Shown piece by piece: positions 27,260 to 38,069 of a stretch of DNA of 64,000 bases. The notes under the pieces were generated by a model, which was not told where the DNA came from, did not search any database, and was given only the letters and a program-made list of their open reading frames with translations. Both the position numbers and the translations under genes were made by a program. Each line of letters starts with the position of its first letter. The first letter of the stretch is position 1. Source of the DNA: Puffinus mauretanicus (Eukaryota > Chordata > Aves > Procellariiformes > Procellariidae); contig JAJKFH010003701.1 of NCBI GenBank assembly GCA_023333565.1, positions 186,001 through 250,000 of the forward strand. Reading direction: 5' to 3'.

Positions 27260-30200
27260 ATATCTAGCTACTCTTCTATGAACTGGAAAATAGCAGTATC
27301 TAGTGTGCTTATAATAAATACAAAAAAGCTTAGAGGTGTTTCATATTTAAGTAGTGCTGTTATGTTGTTACAAATGCACAACTAATTACCACAACAGCGG
27401 CAACTCAGAATCTTGTTTCAGTAATGGAAGTAAAAGCTGGAACTCCAGGACCGAAAAAAGGTCCTGGAACCTCACAAGTCTCCTAGCTATGCGGGCATGT
27501 GCTTGGCATGCTGGAGCAGTCCTGGTTCCCTCTGACTGGGGGCAGCACTCAGAGACACTGGATGGTGACAGTTATTCGGTAGGAAGGAAGACCTTTCCTC
27601 AAACCACGGATCAGCTTTAGCACTGTGTAAGTACCTTGCCTCAAATAAGTCAGTTCAAGTGTTGCAGTTGCAGTTTAGGTTTCAAAAGAAGAGCAAATCA
27701 TCTCCTAAAGCAAACTTTTGTGGGAATGTCTGTGTGCGTCAGGCTGAGGAAGAGTCTCTGAAGGACGCACGGAAGCAGGGATTAGGGCAAAAAGGATTGC
27801 AAAACCCAAGGGAGGACAAGGCTCTTGCAAAGATGATCATGGTGTTTGACTTGAAGGTGTCTGGTAAGGAAAGAAAGCTGAAGCAGGTAAATTAGCTCTG
27901 AGCTTTGGATGAGGGGTGTTGCTAGACACTGATCAGAGCAGGTTCAGTTGGACGCAAGGTGAGAAGGCAGCAGGGAGAGTATCTGGGCTGAGAACAGGAA
28001 GAGGGAAACTCCAGCCATGACTGTAAACAATGTAATTAGAGAGCTTTGGGATGAAAAGGTCTCCAGATGGAGAGAGCACTGGGTTGTGGAGTTACTAAAA
28101 TGGTAAGTGGCATGAAGGGGGCTACAGGTAATTAACTATAATTTTAAAAGGTGAGCTTGTGCTCCCCCATAGAGTAGACGGGCAGAGGGTGGATATTTTA
28201 GTGCACTCAACATAAGAAAATTAAAGTTTTCATTATTTTACCTTCACAAAATTCAGTGTCCTCTATGCTTTGTAAAACCCCTCCTATACTGCAGCAGTTG
28301 CAGGCAATTAGTCGATCCCTCATTTCTGACTTAAGAAATTCCTGCTTCTGTGTTCAAAATTACAGCATTGTGGGGTAAGTATACTACTACTAGGTATGAT
28401 CACCATGGTAAAATAGATGTGCAAAGGTTAATAATGCAGATGGCCTTAAGGCAGGCCTCCTTTTAAAACAAAATGCTGGTGCCAAAGCATATCAGTTCTG
28501 TTTGTTTTGATGGACACAGTGACAAAAAAAAGCGTATAGGTACAGACACTAAGGAGTGTGCTTATAGACTTAAATTTGACAGAATTTTCTAAGGGTTGTT
28601 CCTACACTGAAATTTGTATCTTTAGAAACGTTCATGGAAACAAATATTGGTCCTGGCTTATGTTTACTACCAAGTGCAAATATAAAAAAAAAAAAAAGAA
28701 CATGAACACATTGGAGCTTTTAAATGTCTGAATTTTTAGTGAAGGCAGTTCTTAAGCTCTTTGTGCAGCAAAAGCTGTCTGGAGCTAGGAAGCAATATTT
28801 TTTTTATGTATGTGTCTAGGAAGTCTGAAAGGAACTATGGTTCATTAGGAAAAACTTCATCATGCACAGTAGAAAGCAAGGTTTACAAAAAAGCTCAGTG
28901 CTTTGTAGAGGATTGAAGATTGAGATTCCTCATTTTGCCTTGTGGAACCATTCTTTCACTCTTGCTGGAGCTAACACTGAGACAAGACCCATTATTTTTC
29001 TCCCTTGCACTGGTACCATGATATTTTAAGAATTACTGATAATGTGGTGTGTGTTTTGTATTTTAAACTTGTAGAACAAATAATCCCCAAGGAAAGATCA
29101 GATTTCTTTTGCATTTTTTCCCCCTGTGCTAACCTTCTGTTCTCTTGTTCCTATTGATGTGCTTTTTTGAAATGGGAAAGTGCGAGGATGCACCTCACAG
29201 ACACCTTGCCAGCAGCTAAATCTTGCTGGACATAGTGCGAGTCCCTTCTGAAATTATAAGATTTATGGCTGGTTCTTGCAAGTCATCTCTCTGATGTGTA
29301 GGCATTTGTTCGGAGTTTTTCACACCTTCATTCAAAGGTGTAATCTGATATGTAATTCTTTTCTGAAATTGCCTTATCTGTAATAATGTAGGGAATAGTT
29401 TGTTAGTTACATTCTAAATGAGAAGGTTGGAGTGATATTCATAGGAATAGAAAAGTAGCTCTAAATATTTCTTAGTTTTTGTACAGTCAATCACTTTTTA
29501 TGTTAATCTGCCTGAAAGATTTGCTTGGGAAGGTGGGTAAAGAACAGCATGTTTCAAAACAAGTAAAGTGGAAATAGTCCCTTAGGGGAACAACAAATTC
29601 AGTTTGTTAACCACAGGTTAATGAAATGCAGATTCACATCTTATAGTCCCTGTCCCTTTCTAGGACCTGAAGTGCCTTGAAGAGATTATTTAGATATTTA
29701 CTAATTAAAAGCATTTGCTGTCCAGAGAAGTATGAGTCATGGAGTTCAGATCGGATATAACATTTTTCCTGGCTACTGTGGAGAAAATGAGCCTAAACCT
29801 TTTGGATTATGGACCAGTTGCCAACTGTTGCAGATAACAAGGTGCATCCTCACCAAGTGACTTTTCCTTGAAATCACTTGTACAGTGACAATTTTTTTTT
29901 CTGTTCCTGAAAGAGAGAAGGTGCTGCCAGCAGAATACTCTTTCTTGGCATCCTCCTAGGCCATCATCCAACAGTGCGTCAAAGGAAGAAGTCTTATGGA
30001 TCTATTCACTCCCTCCTCTGCCTCCTTCCCCCTGTCTTCTTCCTGCAACTGCTCTTCAGGATATTTGGTTATTGTCTCTCTATCCATTGAAGTTTTCATA
30101 GGTTAAATTTAGGTATTCAAGTACTCTTCAATACCACCAATGTTTGGCCACCTTTGGTCATACTGATTTAGCTCATGTCACCATCTCTCAACTTTCTGTT

Positions 30201-33149
30201 TCACTGTGTTATTTACTTCAGATCCAATGCCTGGATTCTGGACTGAGCTTTCTGCCCTTCACAGTTGCAGGTTCACATCAAAGTGTGTTACTCTGAAGCT
30301 GTCCCCTAGAGAGTCTCCGACCTACACTTTGCTGCCTTTCCAAGATCTTCAGTTTTAATGAGTGTCATAGACTCTCTGTTCCCACCCTCCCATAATATAT
30401 ACTGGCAGTGTATCTGCACACCTGGTTTAATTGTTCTGTCTTCAGACTGAAATGATGCACCCAGCCTGGGACTTTCATGTTGTCCCCTTTCGCATTAATT
30501 CCTATGTCCTGGCTAACATTGGCAGCATCTAAAGCAATGGCAAAAACCTGATGAATCACCAAGAATGACATAATGCCCTGTTTGACCACTGTTTTAGAAA
30601 ATTTGACTTATGAGAAGCTTGTGCCCACTTACTATTGTTCCTGGCAAAGAAATGCATGTTCTTTGACCCCTAATGTTTTGCAGTCTTTCTGTTTTGTGCT
30701 TTACTTGGTGTTTTTTATGATAGCCAGGTAACATGCAGTGCAGCTGCTGTAGACCTTTTATGCCATACAGTTATACTATATTTTAAACTCTCCTAATTCC
30801 CAAATGGATGTTAATTCTTTCCTTGGCTGCTGCTCTAGTTCTTTCATGTTATAGTATCTGTTGATCTGTCTTTTTTGATTTTTGCTTACATTTGAGCCTC
30901 TGCACATCTTGTAGAGGCATCTCCTGGGAAACATCTTCTCTTTGTTCATGTTTTAGTCTTGAAATCAGTACTTGAACGTAGCTGTATTTTACAGATTGGC
31001 TATTTTGCTATAATTAAGCTTCATGAATATGAAGATTCATGTAGTATTCCCATGGGGTCCTACAATTAGGTTTAGCAATAGGATTTTTTTCTCATCTCAC
31101 TGTAACCCATTATCATGTCACTTTTGCTAAATTGTAAGACCATATTGATTCTCAAGAAATACAGAGTATGTATTTGCTAATTTTTGGTTTCGTTTTTAAG
31201 CTTAGGTAGATGGATTGTGATGATTGTTTGCTGGAGAGTTGGGAGAGAAGTTTTCTGGGGGAGAGAAAGGGAGGAAAAAGGGCTGATGAAAGCCATTTTA
31301 TTTGCAAATTTATCATGAGTTTGGAATTTAATAAAACCTGTAATGGTAGATAGTGTAGTTTACTGAACAAAACCATTGACTGGAAGTTTTGAGACTTGAT
31401 TATATTTTTAGGACTATCCCTGGCTTTCTGTGTGTTTGTTTTGGGGAAAGGCCCTTTATGTCTCTCTGCCTTTGGCCTTTGTTCCACCTTGCTCTCTTTC
31501 TCTATTTCCCCTCTTTTTTTTTTTTTCTTCTTTTTTCTTTTTAAAGAGTATAAGATTTTCAGAGCAGGTACCACCTTTCATTACATGTGTATACAGCATG
31601 CAGTACAAAGGACACCTATCTCAGTTAACTTTTAGGCAGCAGTGTCATGCATATACTAATAATACTGGAAAACTCAGAAGTATGTTTGTAAAAGTGATTC
31701 TGTGTTTTCTCTATAACGGAGTGGTTATTAGTCCATTGACTGCAGCAGAAGAATAAATAGAAATAAACCTGAGCAAACTGGACACAGTGCTTAAGGTTGA
31801 CTGAAGACCTCTGAGTTCCAACAAAAGTCTTCCTGGACTCTTGTTGATGGTAAAATATAGGATTATCATTGTTCTTTGCTCTATTTCTTTGCCTCTATAA
31901 CTGTTTGTTTTGCCATTTACTCTCTTTGTAATGTGTTAGTGATTATTATAAGCTCTGACTTGAAAATTAAAGCTTTGCAATACTTGGTTCTTTGGAAAAT
32001 CATCCTAGCGTTAACGTTAGCTGAAACCTGGACCATGTATTAAGAATGGCATTTAAGCTTTTATAAAGTAAACTAGTTATGTGACCAAAGGCCATTTATT
32101 TGTTTTACTGAGAGTGAGATTCCTTCAGTCAGGTCCTGGCCCATTTCTGAATATGTTGAGCATAAATTTATCCTCTGAACAAGAATGAAGCAAACCCCAA
32201 GCAAAAGCCTGCTTTGGTATTATGTTGACATAAGAAAAAAGATATTTTCTCTCTACCAAACTTTGAATGAAAATATAGCAATAAAGAAGAAAGAGGTTGA
32301 GAAATTCTCTCAAAATATTGTATCACATAAAAGTGAAGGAACAGTGTTGCATTTTTGAAATCCAGGTATACATAGTTATGCATAAATTTCTTTTTATTCT
32401 GCTTTTACAGATAGACTTAGTGACTTCAGAATTTGACCTCCAGCAATTGCTTTCAACCCTCCAAAGTTAACTAGAGTAATAATAGGGAACCTCTCCCACC
32501 CTTGAGCCAACCTGCCTTTTTTTCCCCTCAATATTATTTCTTGCTCAAAATATTGCTATAATAACTAGTTAACAGATAATTATATATAGTTCTGCATAAC
32601 TTGCTGATCATTTTCATAAGTTTCAGCTAGTTTATATTCCAGATACAGTTCTAACTTTCAGCAAAGTGCAATTGCAGTGTACAATAGGGAGGTCTCATAC
32701 TAATCAGATTTACTTATTCCCTCAAAATATAGTACAGAACATTAATTTCATGCTACTTCAAAATGTATTAGCCAAGTGCCAATTCCATTCCGAATCACAG
32801 AAAGGCTGATCTGGGATTAAAAAAAAAAAAAAAAAAAAAAAACAACCAAAAAAACCAACCCAAACCCTGAAAGATGGCAACATTATTTTCAGTTTTATGG
32901 AAACTAGGTCTTGTCAGAAAACTTGATCTTGTTCTTTTTTTTTTTTTTCCTTTTTTTTTTTAATTTTTTTTTAAGAATCAGAAATATGCTAGAAAAGGAG
33001 TACTGTGATAATGGACTGTAACAATAAGTAATTGACTTACTGTCATGGAAGTAATTAAAAACATTTATCAGCATACAAAAACTACACAGAACTTTTATTA
33101 AATAGATTACAAAAACAACCCCCAGGCCACATGACATATCTCAAAAGTA
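27260..33149 (+). other. DSCAM: DSCAM intron between CR1 copies
   Basis: Intron with no recognised gene. The stretch 27360-28140 is somewhat richer in G and A. The stretch 29930-30890 is markedly richer in C and T on the + strand than its flanks, and holds a 74-codon frame on the - strand with no relative I know. A poly-T/pyrimidine tract lies at 31508-31543 and a poly(A)/poly(T) inverted pair at 32819-32973. Frames of up to 140 codons (31152-31574, -) are low-complexity Lys/Ser-rich and not gene-like. Confidence 0.75.
32819..32973. repeat. Poly(A) ... poly(T) inverted pair
   Basis: About 24 A residues at 32819-32842, continuing into an A-rich AACAACCAAAAAAACC segment, are followed about 93 bases later by a T-rich run at 32936-32973 interrupted by CC and AA. 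The two arms could pair in a transcript from either strand. The arrangement may be two independent homopolymer expansions or the remains of two oppositely oriented retroelement tails; no bodies are recognisable. Confidence 0.75.
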
Positions 33150-34245
33150 ATATGTTTTGTGGGTCTCTTCTTGGCTTAGTGCCTGTCAATATTTTTATCT
33201 ATCACCTAGAAGAAAACATGAAACGGTTCTTGGCAAATTGCTCAGGCAGCACAAGGACCTGCATGCTAGGCAGTGAAGAAGGGAAATCTTGTCCTGACAG
33301 GGTGACGCTTGATAACATAGAACATCCTGTGCACAAGCATTACCCTAAAAGAAAGCAAGGACTAGCTCCAACTAAGGTTGACAGGTATTACAATAGTCCT
33401 TCATCTGTGAGGACAACCTTAACAGTCAAGTAGGGAGGGGCAGAGCTTAGGTGTCTGCTTCCTGCCTGCTCCATGTCTTAGGATGGCCCAATGAATGAAA
33501 ACTAGTGAGGATTTACCATGCTACCAGCCATCGAACTGATCACATTTGGAAGAAGGAATAACAATGGTGATCAAAATTATGCAGAACAACTATGTTCAGC
33601 TCAAAAAATAGGCTTCTTTGAATGCTTTGGCTGCTATAACATAACTGAACACAAGATCATGCTGTTAGGAACAAAGGATGTGTGTCAAGCATATAGGCTG
33701 GAATGGGGTATCACTTGGAAGGTGCTCTGGGGTGGTATGCATGCAGCCTGCCCTCCATTGGTGTGGTGAAACAATTAAGCTGCCATGGGATTAAGTGAAT
33801 ATTAAGTAGAATTGAGGAGATCATAAAATTTTTGCTTTTAACTTTGGCGAAACATGCAGCTGAATTCAATATTCTGAATGGTGAAATGTCTGAAAGAGTT
33901 TATAAAATCGTCTGGGTTCTGGAAAAACTATCCTAAAATGAGAGACTGAAGGAGCTCACTATTCAGCTTCTTACTGATTATCTAAGCAGAAATTATTTAT
34001 TCACAGCTGGTGAGTATTGCCAATGGCCAGGAGGTCTGTGATGATAAAATGCAAAAGCTGAAGCTAGTTACAATGACAGTAAGAATAAATGCAAGGTTTT
34101 AACAATGAAAACAATCCTTTAACAATTAACGTTTATCTCAAGGTGGAATGACTTGCAGGAAGACGTGCTCTAGCACAACCAGAAATGATGAGCTTGAATC
34201 ACAGGGGTAAAGCTATAAGCTGTGCTGAGACAGATGATTATTTCT
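33150..34245 (+). mobile_element. Ancient, heavily decayed CR1 LINE relic (+)
   Basis: Several ordered matches to CR1 ORF2 and its 3' end appear on the + strand. At about 33161-33215 the frame reads GSLLGLVPVNIFIYHLEE, matching the reverse-transcriptase block usually G-S-V-L-G-P-x-L-F-N-I-F-I. The following SGSTR stands where the catalytic FADDTK is expected, so the active-site aspartates are lost. At 33667-33690 TTAGGAACAAAGGATGTGTG matches a CR1 segment. At about 33940-33975 GAGAGACTGAAGGAGCTCAC corresponds to the E-R-L-x-E-L-x-L-F segment. At 34170-34240 the CTCTAGCACAACC and GGGCTTGA-like tail resembles the old CR1 families abundant in turtles and crocodilians. Many small indels break the frame. 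It lacks the avian octamer terminus, consistent with an older CR1 lineage. Confidence 0.8.
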
Positions 34246-37120
34246 GTTCTTCAGAGCAATGGGTCTCTCCCTTTAAAAGAAAATTAAAAAGAAACCTGGT
34301 CTTATGCGTGCGCTGTCCAGGGTACTGAACACGAGAACCACTTCTGTTATGCAATAGGTAAATGTTGTTCAAAACCTCAAAATACAACGTCAGTTTTATA
34401 TAGGAGAAGTGCACATTGAAAAAAGAAATAATGATAGCTGTATCACCCTCCCATGGGTTAGTGTATTTGCTTCTGTGAACGTTTTGCTTGTTGCGAGACA
34501 CCCCCCACCCTTCCCCACCCCCTTACCTTCCCGCCTTCCTCCATGGGTGAGGATATTTGCTTCTGTGTAACCATTTGTCTATGCATTGGCCAAGCATGGA
34601 AAGATGCATAAATTGAGCAAAAAAAAATAAAATTCAAAATAATAGCCATCTTTCTGTCCTAGAGTGAACAACTTCTCAAGGGCTGATTTTGATATATTAT
34701 CCATGTCAGCTGTAAAGAAAGTTCTGTAGAGAAGAGATCGTCCAATCTGTCACACTATATTAAAAATAGTTCTTTTTGTCATGTGCACTAGTGTTCTGGA
34801 GGGGTGGAGCTGAGACTCTTCCGCTCATTCTGCTCCTCTGAAGGTAAATTCTAAACTGGATTTCAGAAGTGCTGCCTACCTCTGAAAAGATCCTTTTCAG
34901 ACAGTGATTTCTGCATGCAAGTTGGATTGCAGAATGAACTCTGCAGAATGTTACAGAATACAAGTATTCTGCAGTCCTGCAGCTAATTTGCCTTGCCTTC
35001 TTGGGAAAGTAATAATTTTGTCCTTTGCAGAAAAATTTGTAAGAAAAAGTTCTTTTGCTGAGTTGTGATCATACATCAAGCATATTCTGTACTGCTCATA
35101 TTTGCCTTTTAACTTTGCTATCTCTCTTCAGCTTGGGAAGTCACAATATCTGAGAGCCCAGAGAAGGTCATGCTCTGTACATTTGTCAGGCTTGATTGTA
35201 ATACCACGCTTCATTCTCGACTTTTCTTTACCCTGAGGACAGACAGGCAGAAAGACCATATTTAATATCACAATTAGCTTTCCTGAGGCAAGCATGCTGG
35301 AAGAAAGATACAGGCAATTGATGGTAGTGATATTGTAAAAATAAAACTGCCCTGTTCTCTGAAAAAGTGTGTGTAGGAAACTGCAGGAATTGTTCAGGCC
35401 ATCTTTTTGCGCTGAAGTACATAATAATGCAATTTAGTTCAATCTTGTCAGCTTGAGGAGGTATTAAAAAAATAATGCACCTCCAGCTTGTTTGACAGCC
35501 CAGTGACTGATAGAGTAAATGACAATAGCTTTTTGCTCAATGCACACCAGGGAGTGCCTACAAACTTTGTGAAAATAGGCAGAAATGCAGTGGTATCACT
35601 GGGAGATAAATGGGACAAGTAGAATTAAGCCTGTGAAACAATGAAATTAAAAGTAATTAAAACAAAAAACAATGACAGTTTTTGGTTGCAGGTGACCAAC
35701 GGCATGAAGACATGATATAGTGTCCCGAGTTTGCTCTAACTGGTGTAGACAGTGTGGAAGCAGTTCAGAATAGCAGTAAAATAAATAAATAAAAAGATAG
35801 GTGGACTTCATAGCTGCTGAGCTTATGAACCTACAGCTTAATGAACTTATTTTCCTTACGTTGCAGGTATGGGGTGAGGGCTTAAAGAAAGCAGACTTTT
35901 TACCTGAAAAGAATATGGAACTAAATTTAAAAGTGATTGCTACAAATTGCAGTACTAGAATCTTGACACAATTATTTCAAGGGATATTGTTGTTCAGGAT
36001 AACCATTTAGGCCAACGAGGTAGTTTAGGTCCAGAACTTTCCTGGTTTCACAATATTTATTAAACTCAGCGTGCAAATGTGCACTGAGTTCTATTATGAG
36101 ACTTGATATGTGAATGTGACAGTTTGTGTCACCTCTGGTACGTAAGTGATGTTATTTTCCTTCTTCCTTGGATGGAAGGGGGCAAAGTTTAGTCACATAG
36201 ACCTAAATACATCCATCGAAATGGAAGAGTTGGATGAGCAGGCTTGATATAGCATGGAGAAAGCTTAGCTTTTCTAAAAATAAGACTTAGACTGGGTAGG
36301 AGTACCTCACAGACCAAAAGCAAATTTTATTCTTGTGGAATTTTCCAGTGTATTTGAAATCTATGTGGATAGGACTAGAGAGCTTTTATAGACATTTTGC
36401 AATACCTCTGATCAGGCAGCAAAAAGCAGTTTTCCTTTCAGTTCACTCCTAATCATACCTCCACTCTGACATGTTCTCAACATATTGCCATAGAGTTTGA
36501 AATTGAATAACTCCTATGATCTGGTTACAACCCTAACAAATCTCTGAACTGCATTAAAGAACATTTTGCACTGCTCAGTACTCCCTAAAAATCTACAAAG
36601 GCTGCACAGTCTCTAAACAAAATCGATCCTCATTCTTTGCTGGAAATGATAGTTTATATGCACTGTGCAAAGTCTTTTTGTCATTGCATTACCAATTAAA
36701 TACATGAGGTCACTGAAGTGATATGAGCTTTAGATTTGCTTATATAACTGTATTTAAACTTTTGTTCCTGAACTGCCTGCAGATGTTCTCATATAATAGC
36801 TTAAATAAAAGTATAAAATCTAAGTTGTGTGCTGGTGGGGATTCAGTAACATTTAATTGATAGGCTTAAATGACAACTCTACCTGTTCTTCAGATGGCCA
36901 CCACTGGAACCATAACTCTATCTGATGTCTTACGATGTTCTTGGTAAGATACAATATTGATAGAAAAGGTCTGACGGTCTTGAAAAAGCTTGGCTAAAAG
37001 CAACTGCTTGAACAAAATGAAGTTGTTTGAAGATGTAGCATCTGCCACAGGGAGGTGAAGAATTTTTCAGTATTTATAATTGCTTCAGGTATACTTCACT
37101 TTCCTCAGACTTTATTATAG
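34246..37120 (+). other. DSCAM: DSCAM intron between ancient CR1 and solo LTR
   Basis: No gene. It holds a C-rich pyrimidine block (34500-34540) flanked by an imperfect direct repeat, an (AAAT)n run at about 35779-35795 and otherwise AT-rich single-copy-looking sequence. The stretch 35440-35560 contains TGACAG-type and AT-rich motifs and could be conserved, which I cannot test here. Confidence 0.75.
34451..34567. repeat. Imperfect direct repeat around a C-rich block
   Basis: CCATGGGTTAGTGTATTTGC with TTCTGTG at 34451-34477 recurs as CCATGGGTGAGGATATTTGC with TTCTGTG at 34541-34567, exactly 90 bases later. Between them is a 40-base pyrimidine-rich stretch starting CCCCCCACCCTTCCCCACCC. The spacing suggests an old 90-base segmental duplication, one copy of which has since diverged or acquired the C-rich block. 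Confidence 0.7.
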
Positions 37121-37125
37121 GGAAT

Positions 37126-37720
37126 TGTCATGGTTTAACCCCAGCCAGCAATTAAGCCCCACACAACCACTCACTCACTCCCCCCTGCAGCGGGATGGGG
37201 GAGAGAATTGGAAGGGTAAAAGTGAGAAAACTTGTAGGTTGAGATAAAGACAGTTTAATAGGGAAAGCAAAAGCTGTGCACGTAAGCAAAGCAAAACAAG
37301 GAATTCATTCACTACTTCCCATCGGCAGGCAGGTGTCAGCCACATCCAGGAAAGCAGGGCTCCATCATGCGCAACGGTTACTTGGGAAGACAAATGCCAT
37401 CACCCTGAATGTGTCCCCCACCTCCTTCTTCCCCCAGCTTTATGTGCTGAGCATGACATCATACGGTATGGAATATCCCTGTGGTCAGTTGGGGTCAGCT
37501 GTCCCAGCTGTGTCCCCTCCCAACTTCTTGTGCACCCCCAGCCTACTCGCTGGTGGGGTGGGGTGAGGAGCAGAAAAGGCCTTGACTCTGTGCAAGCACT
37601 GCTCAGCAGTAACTAAAACATCCCTGTGTTACCAACACTGTTTCCAGCACAAATCTAAAACACAGCCCCATACTAGCTACTATGAAGAAAATTAACTCTA
37701 TCCCAGCCAAAACCAGCACA
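37126..37720 (-). mobile_element. Solo LTR of an avian endogenous retrovirus, ERVL-type
   Basis: A 595-base element bounded by TGTCATGG...CAGCACA on the + strand, with a perfect 5-bp target-site duplication GGAAT at 37121-37125 and 37721-37725. Read on the - strand it has LTR features in the expected order: a degraded TATA-like region (GCACATAAAGC, about 37438-37450) and a polyadenylation signal ATTAAA (complement of TTTAAT, 37254-37259). It shares its full layout with the element at 60278, including the TTTAACCCCAGCC end and the GAGATAAAnACAGTTTAATA block. A 5-bp duplication is typical of ERVL-class elements. No gag, pol or env sequence adjoins it, so it is the product of recombination between two LTRs. 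Confidence 0.92.
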
Positions 37721-37725
37721 GGAAT
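37721..37725. repeat. Target-site duplication of the solo LTR
   Basis: GGAAT follows the LTR end directly and repeats GGAAT at 37121-37125 before its start. It defines the insertion as one event with intact ends. Confidence 0.9.
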
Positions 37726-37998
37726 AAATGCCTACACCCTTCTAGAGACAACTGATGTACGCTGAGTTGTAATGCTAACTGAGCTTTATAAGGCTGGTTC
37801 TCTACCATCCAAGACAATGAACTTTGTCACTGGTGCCAGGGAGAGCTGTATTATGCCAAACACTCTGGGCTGGGCAGGGGTGGGGAAATGGGCCACTGAA
37901 ATGTGGGGTAGTGGTTAGCGTGTGGCTCTCCTCTGCTGCTGTTGGGGGACTGGCACTGAGGTGATTTTAGGATGGCAAAGGGCGAAAGAGGAGACCAA

Positions 37999-38069
37999 GG
38001 GAGGGAGGGCGGGCAGGGGTCCTTGGCTCCAGGAGGTGTAACGGGCAGGTGGGAGGGAGGGTCCTGGGG
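37999..38069 (+). other. Two adjacent G-quadruplex motifs on the sense strand
   Basis: At 37999-38019 five G-tracts are separated by one- or two-base loops (GGGAGGGAGGGCGGGCAGGGG). At 38051-38069 four more follow (GGGAGGGAGGGTCCTGGGG), with an extra GGG at 38043-38045. Loops of one base predict very stable parallel quadruplexes. They lie on the strand transcribed as DSCAM pre-mRNA, so both DNA and RNA folding are possible. Any role in transcription pausing or splicing is inference. Confidence 0.85.

Noticed and set aside
31152..31574. 140-codon - strand open frame, the longest in the window
   Set aside because: It is built on the complement of a poly-T/pyrimidine tract, is low-complexity and rich in Lys and Ser, and resembles no protein.
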